Of a DNA stretch of 48,114 nucleotides, positions 6,233-14,902 are shown piece after piece. Where the stretch lies: the NCBI GenBank assembly GCA_020629115.1, contig JAHDDY010000001.1, positions 76,045-124,158 on the forward strand, written 5' to 3'. The position numbers and the translations under genes are program-made. Position 1 is the first letter of the stretch; the number at the start of each line of letters is the position of its first letter. The notes beneath the pieces are model-generated. The model was not told the DNA's origin. It saw nothing but the letters and a program-made list of their open reading frames with translations, and ran no database searches. Origin of the DNA: Paracoccaceae bacterium. GTDB taxonomy: Bacteria; Pseudomonadota; Alphaproteobacteria; Rhodobacterales; Rhodobacteraceae.

Positions 6233-7399
6233 ATGCGCGGGCTTTCGGTATCGGCGGTCTTCATGGGACTGCTCGTCGCCTTCGTCGGATTCGCGAGTTC
6301 GTTCGCGGTCGTGCTCGAAGGGTTGAGAGCGGTCGGGGCCAGTCCGGCGCAGGCGGCGTCCGGGCTGCTCGCACTATCCGTCGCCATGGGGGCGGCGGGG
6401 ATCGTGCTGAGCCTGCGCGAGCGGCTGCCCCTGAGCGTGGCGTGGTCGACGCCGGGGGCGGCGCTGCTGGTGGCGACGGGGGATGTGGGGGGATTCGGCG
6501 TGGCAGTGGGGGCGTTCCTGCTGTGCGGGGTGCTGCTGACGGTCGCGGGGCTGTGGCGACCGCTGGGGCGGGCGGCGGCGGCGATTCCCGCGCCGCTGGC
6601 GAATGCGATGCTGGCGGGCATCCTGCTCGGGTTGTGCCTCGCGCCGTTCCGGGCGGTGGCGGAGATGCCGGGGCTGGGGCTGCCGATCCTGGGGGCGTGG
6701 GTGCTGGGCGGGATGGTGCATCGGCTCTGGGCCGTGCCCGCCGCGCTGGCCGCCTTCGTGGCGGTGGTGGCGCTGGGGGTGGAGATGCCGCCGGGGGCGC
6801 TGGCCGCGCTGGGACGCGGGTCGATGCCGGAAGCGGCGTTCGTATGGCCGGTCTTCACGGTGGCGGGGGCGCTCGGGATCGCGGTGCCGTTGTTCATCGT
6901 GACGATGGCGTCGCAGAACATCCCCGGCATCGCGGTGATGCGCTCGAACGGCTATCCGGTGACGCCGGGGCCGTGGTTCGCGGTGACGGGGGCGTTCTCG
7001 CTGCTGGCCGCGCCGTTCGGGGGCCACGCGGTGAACATGGCGGCGATCACGGCGGCGATGTGCGCGGGGGAGGATGCTCACCCCGACCCGACGCGGCGGT
7101 ACTGGGCGGCGGTGGTCGCGGGGGTCGGCTATATCGCGCTGGGGCTGGCGTCGGGGGCGGTCATCGGATTCGTGACGCTGGCACCGGGGGTGCTGGTGGA
7201 GGCTGTGGCGGGGTTGGCGCTGATCCCGGCCTTCTCGGGGGCGGCGGTGGCCGCGTTCGAGCGGGTGGAGACGCGGGACGCGGCGGCGGTGACGTTTCTC
7301 GCGGCGGCGTCGGGGCTGTCGCTCTACGGCATATCGGGGGCGTTCTGGGGATTGCTGGCCGGGGGCGCGGTCATGGTGCTGCGCCGGGGGCGGTCCTGA
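6233..7399 (+). CDS. BenE-family (benzoate/H+ symporter-like) transporter
   Basis: A 388-residue polytopic inner-membrane protein with about 11-12 hydrophobic segments. Motifs such as AFVGFASSFAVVLEGLRAVG, SVAWSTPGAALLVATGDVGG and the stretch IVTMASQNIPGIAVMRSNGY followed by PFGGHAVNMAAITAAMCAGE are diagnostic of the BenE family, related to nucleobase/ascorbate transporters. The family is named for benzoate uptake by proton symport; the true substrate here is unknown, and no aromatic catabolism genes are nearby. GGAAAGGA precedes the ATG. It is divergent from the GTA capsid gene and shares a 128-bp region with it, where terminase/portal genes would normally be. Confidence 0.87.
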   Translation: MRGLSVSAVFMGLLVAFVGFASSFAVVLEGLRAVGASPAQAASGLLALSVAMGAAGIVLSLRERLPLSVAWSTPGAALLVATGDVGGFGVAVGAFLLCGVLLTVAGLWRPLGRAAAAIPAPLANAMLAGILLGLCLAPFRAVAEMPGLGLPILGAWVLGGMVHRLWAVPAALAAFVAVVALGVEMPPGALAALGRGSMPEAAFVWPVFTVAGALGIAVPLFIVTMASQNIPGIAVMRSNGYPVTPGPWFAVTGAFSLLAAPFGGHAVNMAAITAAMCAGEDAHPDPTRRYWAAVVAGVGYIALGLASGAVIGFVTLAPGVLVEAVAGLALIPAFSGAAVAAFERVETRDAAAVTFLAAASGLSLYGISGAFWGLLAGGAVMVLRRGRS

Positions 7400-7400
7400 C

Positions 7401-7431
7401 GGAAAAGACCCCGCGGCGGGGGGCCGCGGGG
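7401..7431 (-). terminator. Minus-strand Rho-independent terminator in a convergent gap
   Basis: A 9-bp stem (7409-7417 with 7423-7431) and a 5-base loop are followed on the minus strand by UCUUUUCC. There is no U-run on the plus strand, so it terminates leftward transcripts best. The only nearby leftward unit other than the aldolase gene is a possible short transcript from the LexA box at 7474-7488. Confidence 0.6.
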
Positions 7432-7473
7432 CAAGGTCAGGCGTTGGATCGAGAACCGTTCTTCCGTCGAACT

Positions 7474-7488
7474 GTTCGCATTTTGTTC
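7474..7488. promoter_or_regulatory. Second LexA (SOS) box, in a convergent intergenic gap
   Basis: GTTCGCATTTTGTTC is an exact GTTC-N7-GTTC match and shares its ATTTTGTTC half with the box at 6123-6137. Further GAAC/GTTC elements lie at 7454-7477. It lies between two convergent genes, so no annotated gene starts next to it. Leftward, a terminator follows about 45 bases later. Confidence 0.5.
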
Positions 7489-7558
7489 TTTTACCCTTCC
7501 TTCACCGCGCGATCAAGGGGAAAGAGTCGAAATGGGACAGAAAACTTGCGCCGCACCT

Positions 7559-7590
7559 CCCCCGCCCCGGGTCTTAGCCCGGGGCGGGGG
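7559..7590 (-). terminator. GC-rich palindrome after the aldolase gene, probable terminator
   Basis: A perfect 13-bp stem (7559-7571 with 7578-7590) around the loop TCTTAG lies nine bases after the aldolase stop. It lacks an adjacent U-run on either strand, so termination efficiency is uncertain. Its core resembles the CCCCGG-type palindromes seen elsewhere in the window. Confidence 0.45.
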
Positions 7591-7598
7591 TGCCCGGG

Positions 7599-8363
7599 TC
7601 AGCCGGTCTGCGCGCGGAAGTCGGCGGCGGCACGGCGGGCGCCCTGGAGAATCCAGGAATGTTCGGAGGCGAAGAACATCATGTTGATGCCGAGCGCCGT
7701 CAGGTCGGGCAGGGTCGAGGCGTCGGGGGCGAAGGTGACGGCGGACTTGCCGTTGAGGCGCGCGGCCTCCCCGACGCGGGCCATGGCGGCGCGGACGGGG
7801 GCGGCGTCGAGGCTGGTCTCGCCGTAGCAGACGGCCAGGTCGGCGGGACCGACGAAGACGCCGTCCATGCCGTCGACGGCGGCGATTCCCTCGACAGCCT
7901 CGACGCCCTCCGGCTCCTCGATCTGGCCGAGGACGACCGTGTCGTCGGTCATGGCCATCACGTCCGGCATCCTGCGGGTGGCGAAGCCGGCCCAGCGGGT
8001 CGAGCCGGCATAGCCGCGCCCGCCATGGCCGAAGCGGGCGGCCTTCGCGACCGCCCGGGCCTTTTCGACGGAATAGCAGTGGGGAATCACGATGCCGGTC
8101 GCGCCGCTGTCGAGGGTCATGAGAATCTGTGCCGGGGTGCCCTCGGGGATGCGGACGAGGCAGGGGAAGTCGAGCGCGCGGGCGATGGCGATGCAGGCGT
8201 CCATGCGGGCGCGGTCGAAGGGGGCGTGCTCGCCGTCGAGGCAGACGAAATCGAGGCCCGACATGGCGAGGATCTCGACCAGCTCGTAGGACGGGGTCTT
8301 CAGGAACGTGCCGCAGAGGGTCTCGCGGCGCAGGATGCGCGCCCTCAATCCGTCTTCCCGCAT
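7599..8363 (-). CDS. HpcH/HpaI aldolase family protein
   Basis: A 254-residue class II (metal-dependent) aldolase of the HpcH/HpaI family, which cleaves or forms 2-keto-3-deoxy acids and related 4-hydroxy-2-oxo acids. Motifs in order: GTFLKTPSYELVEILAMSGL, DFVCLDGEHAPFD, PCLVRIPEGTPAQI, GATGIVIPHCYSVEKA, GRGYAGSTRWAGFA, QIEEPEGVEAVEGIAAVDGM (metal-ligand Glu) and DGVFVGPADLAVC (metal-ligand Asp region). I chose the ATG at 8363, seven bases after GAGGAG; a longer frame to 8435 is arginine/proline-rich and unlike the family. The substrate cannot be told from sequence. It stands alone, convergent with the BenE-like gene and divergent from marC. Confidence 0.87.
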   Translation of the reverse strand: MREDGLRARILRRETLCGTFLKTPSYELVEILAMSGLDFVCLDGEHAPFDRARMDACIAIARALDFPCLVRIPEGTPAQILMTLDSGATGIVIPHCYSVEKARAVAKAARFGHGGRGYAGSTRWAGFATRRMPDVMAMTDDTVVLGQIEEPEGVEAVEGIAAVDGMDGVFVGPADLAVCYGETSLDAAPVRAAMARVGEAARLNGKSAVTFAPDASTLPDLTALGINMMFFASEHSWILQGARRAAADFRAQTG

Positions 8364-8602
8364 CGGGGTCTCCTCGTGTCCGGGGGTGGGGAATCGCGCG
8401 GGGCGGGCTGGACGGGGCCGCGCCGCGCGCGACACGATACCGCGAACGGGACCGCGCGCAAGCGATGCCCGCGTGGGGAGCCGACCTGGGCGTGAAACCG
8501 GCGCTTCGGTCCGGGGCGGTGACGATGCCGGCGCTGACGTTCCGGATGCTCGCGGGAGATTGAGCGCTGTCCCCGGGAGGCGCGGGGCTGTAAGGCAGGG
8601 AC
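8364..8602. other. Divergent intergenic region between aldolase and MarC-family genes
   Basis: These 239 bp separate divergent genes and should hold both promoters. The sequence is GC-rich and I see no confident -10/-35 pair, operator palindrome or small gene. Confidence 0.3.
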
Positions 8603-9235
8603 ATGCTCGATCATGCCATCATCGCCTTCGCCACATTCTTCGCGACCATCGGGCCGCCGGACGTGGCGGTGGTCTTCGCCGCGCTGACGCTTCGCAACTC
8701 GGCGCGGGAGCGGCTGGGACTGGCAATCAGGGCGATCTTGGTGGCGAGCGCGATCCTGCTGTTCTTCGCGTTCCTCGGAAAGCCGCTGCTGACCTATCTC
8801 GGGATCTCGCTGGCGGCGATGCGGACGGCGGGGGGCGTGCTGCTGCTGCTGATCGCCATCGACATGGTGTTCGCGCGGCAGTCCGGCGCGACGTCGATGA
8901 CGCAGCCGGAAGAGCGCGAGGCGGCGGGGAGCGCGGATATCTCCGTCTTTCCGATGGCGACGCCGCTGATCGCCGGGCCGGGGGCCATCGGGGCGGCGAT
9001 CCTGCTGATGGCACAGGCACAGGGGGACGCGTCCCGGACGGGGGCGGTGGTCGCGGCGCTGCTGGCGGTGCTGGCGGTCACGTTCGTCCTGATGCTGGCG
9101 GCGGCGCAGGTGCAGCGGGTGCTGGGGGTGACGGGGGTCGAGGTGCTGACACGGGTACTCGGCGTGCTGCTGGCGGCGCTGGCGGTGCAGTTCCTGTTCG
9201 ACGGCATCGCCAATAGCGGGTTGCTGTCCTCGTGA
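8603..9235 (+). CDS. MarC-family integral membrane protein
   Basis: A 210-residue protein with about six membrane helices. The N-terminus (FATFFATIGPPDVAVVFAAL), AILLFFAFLGKPLLTYLGIS, GGVLLLLIAIDMVFAR, and especially the loop ISVFPMATPLIAGPGAIGAA match the MarC/NAAT family, where the PLA-GPG motif is invariant. MarC proteins were once linked to multiple antibiotic resistance, but this was not upheld, and the physiological substrate is unclear. The stop overlaps the GTG start of the next gene (GTGA), so the two are co-translated. Confidence 0.85.
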   Translation: MLDHAIIAFATFFATIGPPDVAVVFAALTLRNSARERLGLAIRAILVASAILLFFAFLGKPLLTYLGISLAAMRTAGGVLLLLIAIDMVFARQSGATSMTQPEEREAAGSADISVFPMATPLIAGPGAIGAAILLMAQAQGDASRTGAVVAALLAVLAVTFVLMLAAAQVQRVLGVTGVEVLTRVLGVLLAALAVQFLFDGIANSGLLSS

Positions 9236-9978
9236 GCGGTGAGTTCCTGCTGCTGCTGGCCCTGGGCGCGGTGGCAGGGGGATTCGTCAACGGGCTGGCG
9301 GGGTTCGGGACGGCGCTGTTCGCGCTGGGGTTCTGGCTCCAGATCATGCCGCCCGTGCAGGCGGTGCTGGTGGTGCTGGTCATGTCGGTGCTGAGCGGGG
9401 TGCAGGGGGCGATCCTGGTCCGCCGGGCGATTCGCTGGCGGCGGCTGGGGCGGTTCCTGCTGCCCGCGCTGCTCGGCATTCCCATCGGGACGGCGCTGGT
9501 GGTCTGGATCGACCCGCGGGCGCTGAAGCTGGTCATCGCGGGGTTCCTGATTCTCTACGGGGTGTTCTTCGCCTTCCGGCGGGAGCTGCCGGCCATGACG
9601 CGGCCGACGCCGGTGGTGGATGGCGGGGTCGGGTTCGCGGGCGGGGTGCTGGGCGGTCTGGCCGGGCTGTCCGGGGCGCTGCCGACGATGTGGTGCGCGA
9701 TGCGGCCCTGGCCGAAGGCGGAGCAGCGGGCGGTGCTGCAACCCTACAATCTGGCGGTGCAGATCGTGGCCATCGCGCTCTTCGCCGTGCAAGGGGCGTT
9801 CGATCGGGAGACGCTGGTGATCCTCGCGGTGGCGACGCCGTTCACGCTGGGGGCGGCGCAGGCGGGACTGTTCGTCTTCAAGTGGATGGCGGACGCGCAG
9901 TTCCGCCGCCTGCTGATCGTGATGATGCTGGTGTCGGGGGCGGTGCTGATGGGGCGCGAACTGCTGCTCGGCGGGTGA
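9232..9978 (+). CDS. TauE/SafE (TSUP) family sulfite/anion exporter-like protein
   Basis: A 248-residue protein with about eight membrane segments. It shows the two repeats of the TSUP family: an N-terminal [20 protein letters not shown] motif and an internal [20 protein letters not shown] motif. Family members export sulfite, sulfoacetate or related anions; the substrate here is not known. The GTG start at 9232 is set by the 4-base overlap with the marC-type gene and by the position of the first membrane helix. About 60 bp later msrA follows on the same strand, so all may be one transcript. Confidence 0.85.
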   Translation: MSGEFLLLLALGAVAGGFVNGLAGFGTALFALGFWLQIMPPVQAVLVVLVMSVLSGVQGAILVRRAIRWRRLGRFLLPALLGIPIGTALVVWIDPRALKLVIAGFLILYGVFFAFRRELPAMTRPTPVVDGGVGFAGGVLGGLAGLSGALPTMWCAMRPWPKAEQRAVLQPYNLAVQIVAIALFAVQGAFDRETLVILAVATPFTLGAAQAGLFVFKWMADAQFRRLLIVMMLVSGAVLMGRELLLGG

Positions 9979-10040
9979 GGCGTCCCGCCTCTCGACAGGG
10001 TGCGGGCCGCACCCCATATCGCAGGCAAAGGAGAACCGAC

Positions 10041-10691
10041 ATGTTCAACCTGTTCAGCAAGAAGACCGAGATCCCCACCGCGGCGGAGGCCCTGCCCGAC
10101 CGGGAGGCCGGGATGCGGGTGCCCGATGCGCACCACGTCAACGGCAATCCGCTCAAGGGGCCGTTTCCGGAGGGGCTGGAGACGCTCTACGTCGCGATGG
10201 GCTGCTTCTGGGGGGTGGAGCGGCTGTTCTGGCAGATTCCGGGGGTCTACACGACCGCCGTGGGCTACATGGCCGGGACGACGAAGAACGCGACCTATCG
10301 CGATGTCTGCACCGGGCGGACGGGGCATACCGAGGCGGTGATGGTGGTCTACGACCCGAAGAAGGTCTCCGTCGAGCGGTTGCTCAAGGCGTTCTGGGAA
10401 GAGCACGATCCGACCCAGGGGATGCGTCAGGGCAACGACGTCGGCACGCAGTACCGCTCCGGCATCTACACCACCACGCCGGAACAGTACGAGGTGGCAG
10501 TCGAGACCTGCACGGCCATCGCGCGGCAACTGGAGGCGAAGGGCATGGGGCCGATCACGACGGAGATCATGCACGCGCCCGAGTTCTACTACGCCGAGCC
10601 GGAGCATCAGCAATACCTGTCGAAGAATCCGGGCGGGTACTGCAACCTGCGCGGAACGGGCGTGACCTGCCCCATGCCGGCGACCGCGTGA
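10041..10691 (+). CDS. msrA: Peptide-methionine (S)-S-oxide reductase MsrA
   Basis: A 216-residue cytoplasmic enzyme that reduces methionine-S-sulfoxide in proteins or free form, using thioredoxin. The catalytic motif GCFWG is at residues 54-58 with nucleophile Cys55. [32 protein letters not shown] with YRSGIY, and [20 protein letters not shown] are all conserved, and the C-terminal Cys residues near positions 201 and 209 are candidates for the recycling disulfide. The ATG at 10041 is preceded by AAAGGAG. The last codons overlap the start of prmA (GTGA). Confidence 0.95.
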   Translation: MFNLFSKKTEIPTAAEALPDREAGMRVPDAHHVNGNPLKGPFPEGLETLYVAMGCFWGVERLFWQIPGVYTTAVGYMAGTTKNATYRDVCTGRTGHTEAVMVVYDPKKVSVERLLKAFWEEHDPTQGMRQGNDVGTQYRSGIYTTTPEQYEVAVETCTAIARQLEAKGMGPITTEIMHAPEFYYAEPEHQQYLSKNPGGYCNLRGTGVTCPMPATA

Positions 10692-11596
10692 GCGGCTCCG
10701 CCCGGACGGGAGAGGTCTGGACGGCCTTCGCGACCATCGAGAACGAGCGCGACGCGCAGACCCTCGCCGATGCGATGGAGCGCATGGAGCCGGCCCCGGT
10801 GGGGGTCGGCTGCTTCGAGATCGACGAGGACGGCGATCTCTGGGAGGTCGGCGGGTATTTCGGCGAGCGGCCGAATCCGGTACTGCTCGCCCTGCTGGAG
10901 GCGGCCTTCGGGGCGCGGCCCTTCGTCGTCTCGAACGTGCCGCCCGAGGATTGGGTGTCGAAGGTGCGGCGGGAGTTGCGGCCCGTGGCGGCGGGGCGGT
11001 TCGTGCTGCATGGCGGCCACGATCCGGGCGATGCGCCGCCCTCCGCGATCCGGCTGAGGATCGAGGCGGCGATGGCCTTCGGGACCGGGCATCACGGGAC
11101 GACGCGGGGGTGCCTGCTCGCGATGGACCGGCTGGCGCGGCGCGGCCTCGTCCCGCGCCGGGTGCTGGACCTCGGGACCGGGACCGGCGCGCTCGGGATG
11201 GGGGCGGCGCTCCTGTGGAAATGCCGGGTGATCGCGACGGATATCGACGCCGTGGCGGTGATGACCGCGCGGGAGAACGGGCGCGCGAACGGGACGGGGT
11301 CGCGGATGCGCACCGTCGAGGCGGGCCGGGCGACGGGGCCGGAGGTCATGCGCGACGCGCCCTACGATCTGGTGTTCGCCAACATCCTCGCCGCGCCGCT
11401 CAAGCGCCTCGCGCCGCAGATCGCCGCCGCGACGGTGAGCGGCTCGGCGGTGGTGCTGTCGGGGCTGCTGCACCGGCAGGCGCCGGGGGTGGAGCGGGTC
11501 TTCGCCGGATGGGGGATGATCGCCGAGGAGCGCATCAGACTGGGCGAGTGGACGACGCTGAGCCTGCGCCGGACGCGAAAGGGGCCGCTGACCTGA
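10688..11596 (+). CDS. prmA: Ribosomal protein L11 methyltransferase PrmA
   Basis: A 302-residue SAM-dependent methyltransferase that trimethylates ribosomal protein L11. The N-terminal domain (about residues 1-100) matches the L11-binding region. The family signature [20 protein letters not shown] lies near residue 130, the SAM-binding loop [15 protein letters not shown] near 158-172, and [15 protein letters not shown], with the substrate-site Asn, near 235. The GTG start at 10688 overlaps the msrA stop. It ends four bases before the stop of the convergent histidine kinase gene, so no separate terminator is present between them. Confidence 0.93.
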   Translation: MSGSARTGEVWTAFATIENERDAQTLADAMERMEPAPVGVGCFEIDEDGDLWEVGGYFGERPNPVLLALLEAAFGARPFVVSNVPPEDWVSKVRRELRPVAAGRFVLHGGHDPGDAPPSAIRLRIEAAMAFGTGHHGTTRGCLLAMDRLARRGLVPRRVLDLGTGTGALGMGAALLWKCRVIATDIDAVAVMTARENGRANGTGSRMRTVEAGRATGPEVMRDAPYDLVFANILAAPLKRLAPQIAAATVSGSAVVLSGLLHRQAPGVERVFAGWGMIAEERIRLGEWTTLSLRRTRKGPLT

Positions 11597-11600
11597 CCCG

Positions 11601-14600
11601 TCAGGCGGAAAGCGCCTCGGCCTCCTCGGTCAACCAGCGGCGCAGCGTCTCGCGCAGGTCGGCGGGGCTGATGGGCTTGCTGATGTAATCGTCCATGCCC
11701 GAATCGAGACATGCCTGCCGGTCCCTGTCGGACGCGTGGGCGGTCGCGCCGACGATGGGGACGCGGGCGATGCCGTTCTCCCGCTCGAAGCGGCGGATCT
11801 CGCGCGTGGCGTCATGGCCGTCCATCTTCGGCATGGTGACGTCCATGAGGACGAGGCAGGGAGGCGAATCGCGATAGGATTCGACCGCCTCGATCCCGTC
11901 GTCGGCGGTGATGCAGGTCAGGCCGAGGGCATCGAGCACCTCGCGCACGACGAACTGGTTCACGCGGTTGTCGTCCGCGACGAGAACGTGCGCCCCCGCG
12001 CGGTCGACCGGCTCCTGCACGCCCTCTTTCTTTCCCTCCCCGGACGTCTCCGCCAGCGCCATGCCGCGAATCTCCGGTTGGCGGATGGCGGCGACGACCG
12101 TCTTGAGCAGGGAGGAGGACCGCGCGGGCTTCACGAGATAGCCGTTGAGGTCGAGCGCCTGGAAGGACGGCGAGGTCACGTCTAGGTCGATGGAGGTAAG
12201 CATGACGATGGGCGTTCCGGCGAGCGCCGCATCCGCGCGGACGGCCTCGGCGACCTGGGTGCCGTTCGTGCAGGGCATGTGATAGTCGAGGATGACGGCC
12301 TCGATGGGCTTGTCCTGCGCATGCCCGCCGCGCAGGATCGCAATGCCCTCCTCGCCCGAGGACGCGGCCATGCCGTCGAACCCCCAGGAGGTGAGCTGTT
12401 CGAGCAGGATGGCCCGGTTCACCTCGTTGTCGTCGATGACGAGCACGCGGGTTCCGGTCAGATCGGTGGGCGCGGGCTTCGGGCGGCGGGCGCTGGTGTC
12501 GATGGGCAGGGGGATCGTGAACCAGAAGGTCGACCCCTTGCCGACCGTGCTTTCGCAGCCGATCTCGCCGCCCATCAGTTCGATGAGCCGTTTGGCGATG
12601 GCCAGCCCCAGCCCGGTGCCCTCGTGCTGGCGCGTGGAGGAGCCGTCGACCTGGCTGAACTGGCTGAACACGTCGTCGATGCGGTCCTCCGGGATGCCGA
12701 TGCCCGTATCGACGACGCGGCAGACCAGGTCGAGCACCTCGCGCCCTTCGGCGTCGCGGGCGCCGCGCGTGCCGTCGATATCGACGAGGACGTGCCCTTC
12801 TTCGGTGAATTTCACCGCGTTGCCCATCAGGTTCGTCACGATCTGACGCAGGCGTCCCGCATCGCCAATCAGGTAGTCGGGTACGCCGGGCGCGATCCGG
12901 ACGATGACTTCGAGGTCCTTCTCGACGGAGCGGGTGGAGAGGAGCGTCGCCACGTCGTCGATGGCGCGCGAAAGTTGGAACGGTTCGGGATGGAGCGAGA
13001 GCTGCCCCGCGTCGATCTTCGAGAAGTCGAGGATATCGTTGATGATGGTCAGGAGGGCATTGCCGGAGGTGACGATCACGTCGGCGAAGGATTGCTGGCG
13101 TTCGTCCAGCTCCGTCCGCCCCAGGATCTCGGCCATGCCGAGGATGCCGTTCATGGGGGTGCGTATCTCGTGACTCATGTTGGCGAGGAATTCGGATTTC
13201 GAACGCTCGGCGGTCTCGGCCGCGGTTTTTGATGTCTCCAGTTCGATCTCGCGGCGTTTCAGATCGGTGACGTCGGTACGCAGGCCGACACGCAACCCTT
13301 CGACCGTGCGTCGGTCGATCGCCTTGATCCAGCGACCGTCATGGGTCTCGAAGAGATGCTCCCGGCCCAGCGCCTCGCGCCATTCGGCGGTCCGCTTGCC
13401 GGCCCACTCCTCCTCCCGCCCTTTTGCGGCAGGAACCTGCCCAGTCCGGGCAAAGGCGGTCAGCAGTTCCGTGACGCTCGCTCCGGGACGGGGGGTGACA
13501 CCGGGAAACTGGTCGGCGAATTCGCGGTTGGAGATGATGAGGCGGTCGCGTTTGTCCCAGACCGCCACGCCGTCGGGAATCGCCTCGATCGCGGCCCTCA
13601 GGGTCCTGAACGAGGACTGGGCGACGACGTTGATGCGGTCCAGTTCCTTCTCGCGCGCCTTGAGGTCCGATATGTCCGTCCAGACGCGGATGAGATAGCC
13701 GTCGTCGAGGCGGTGGCTGATGACCTGGAACCAGCGGTCGTTCTGCCGGCGCTCCTCGACGGTGCGGCCCGGCTCGGCGTATCGCGCCAGCCACGCCGAC
13801 CGCCAGGCGACGGGGTCGGCGTCGTACAGCGCGTCGATGTCGGGGGTGTCGGTCTCGCGCATGATGCCGAGGTCGTGCATCCGGTCGAGGAAGTCGGCGA
13901 GCGTGCCGCCCGGTCGCATCACGGGATCGAGCAACGGGGCGACGGCGCGGCGCACCCTGTTGTCGAGGAGGAAGTTGTCGTCCGGATCGTAGACCACGAT
14001 CGCGACGGGCACATGGTCGATGAGGTTCCGCATCAGGCGTTCGGACAGGCGCGCGGTCTCCTCGAGGGCGGCGACGGATTCGGCGGAATGGTCGCGGAGG
14101 CTGATATCGTCGAAGGTCAGCAGGCTGCACCCGTCGGAGAGGTTTGCACCGGACGCGCGCAGGACAACGTTGCCGACGAGGGGGATGTCGCGGCACGGGA
14201 CGTTCCGGTTCAGAATATCGCGCTCGACCGCCCGCAGGTGGCCGGACCAGGCGTCGTCGTCGAGCGGGTTCGCGCGGCTGTCCCGGCTCGCCGCCATGAA
14301 ATCGGCGAAGGTATCGCCCACGCCGAACGCGTCCGGGCCGATCCGCCATACGCGGTAGAGCGCTTCGTTCGCGGCGAGGATGTCGAGGGTCGGGGAGAGG
14401 AGCAGCGCGCCCGAGGCGATATGATGCGTGAGGGTGCGCAGGTCGTCGCGCTCCGTCCCGGCCGGCGATGGCGGCGCGGGGGATGTGGACACGGCGACCC
14501 GGTCCCGCATCCGTCCGACGATCAGCGGCCCGGCGGCGAGCGATCCCCTGCGACTCAGGCGAAAGCGGTAGTCGTGTCCGTCATGGCGAAAGCCGAGCGT

Positions 14601-14825
14601 CTCGCGTGCCCCGAGGACGAGGACCGTACGCTCCTCGTGGCTTTCGCCGATGCCGAGGACCTCGCTCGCCGTCCTGCCGACGATCTCCTCCCGCTTCAGG
14701 CCGAAGACCTCCAGAAACGCGTCGTTCGCCGCGATGAAGCGGAGGCCGTCGTCCTTGGCATAGGCGGGGTCCGGCATGGCCCGGAGTTCGGCTTCCAGGG
14801 GCGACGGGGCGCGGGTATCGGTCAT
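11601..14825 (-). CDS. Soluble multi-PAS hybrid sensor histidine kinase with two receiver domains
   Basis: A 1074-residue protein without membrane segments, so probably a cytoplasmic sensor. Order: four PAS-like units (about residues 10-105, 125-245, 265-390, 410-525), a coiled coil (LETSKTAAETAERSKSEFLA), HisKA with phosphoacceptor His near 551 in NMSHEIRTPMNGILG, HATPase with NLMGNAVKFTEEG, DTGIGIPEDR and GTGLGLAIAKRLIELMGG, then two receiver domains with phosphoacceptor Asp near 846 (AVILDYHMP) and 994 (LVLMDVTMPKMDGHD). No Hpt domain follows, so a separate phosphotransfer protein or regulator is needed. The ATG at 14825 follows an AT-richer upstream stretch. Ligand or cofactor is unknown. 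Confidence 0.92.
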   Translation of the reverse strand: MTDTRAPSPLEAELRAMPDPAYAKDDGLRFIAANDAFLEVFGLKREEIVGRTASEVLGIGESHEERTVLVLGARETLGFRHDGHDYRFRLSRRGSLAAGPLIVGRMRDRVAVSTSPAPPSPAGTERDDLRTLTHHIASGALLLSPTLDILAANEALYRVWRIGPDAFGVGDTFADFMAASRDSRANPLDDDAWSGHLRAVERDILNRNVPCRDIPLVGNVVLRASGANLSDGCSLLTFDDISLRDHSAESVAALEETARLSERLMRNLIDHVPVAIVVYDPDDNFLLDNRVRRAVAPLLDPVMRPGGTLADFLDRMHDLGIMRETDTPDIDALYDADPVAWRSAWLARYAEPGRTVEERRQNDRWFQVISHRLDDGYLIRVWTDISDLKAREKELDRINVVAQSSFRTLRAAIEAIPDGVAVWDKRDRLIISNREFADQFPGVTPRPGASVTELLTAFARTGQVPAAKGREEEWAGKRTAEWREALGREHLFETHDGRWIKAIDRRTVEGLRVGLRTDVTDLKRREIELETSKTAAETAERSKSEFLANMSHEIRTPMNGILGMAEILGRTELDERQQSFADVIVTSGNALLTIINDILDFSKIDAGQLSLHPEPFQLSRAIDDVATLLSTRSVEKDLEVIVRIAPGVPDYLIGDAGRLRQIVTNLMGNAVKFTEEGHVLVDIDGTRGARDAEGREVLDLVCRVVDTGIGIPEDRIDDVFSQFSQVDGSSTRQHEGTGLGLAIAKRLIELMGGEIGCESTVGKGSTFWFTIPLPIDTSARRPKPAPTDLTGTRVLVIDDNEVNRAILLEQLTSWGFDGMAASSGEEGIAILRGGHAQDKPIEAVILDYHMPCTNGTQVAEAVRADAALAGTPIVMLTSIDLDVTSPSFQALDLNGYLVKPARSSSLLKTVVAAIRQPEIRGMALAETSGEGKKEGVQEPVDRAGAHVLVADDNRVNQFVVREVLDALGLTCITADDGIEAVESYRDSPPCLVLMDVTMPKMDGHDATREIRRFERENGIARVPIVGATAHASDRDRQACLDSGMDDYISKPISPADLRETLRRWLTEEAEALSA

Positions 14826-14902
14826 CGACGGCTCCGGTACGAGGGTCTACCGGAAATACGGGTAAAAGGAATAATCTCCCGTAAACGATTGGCGGCCGGG
14901 GG

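Noticed and set aside
7516-7700. Plus-strand small gene driven by the second LexA box (ATG near 7532)
   Set aside because: A fair ribosome site exists, but the frame runs into the antisense strand of the aldolase gene and gives an Arg/Gly-rich product with no coding signature.
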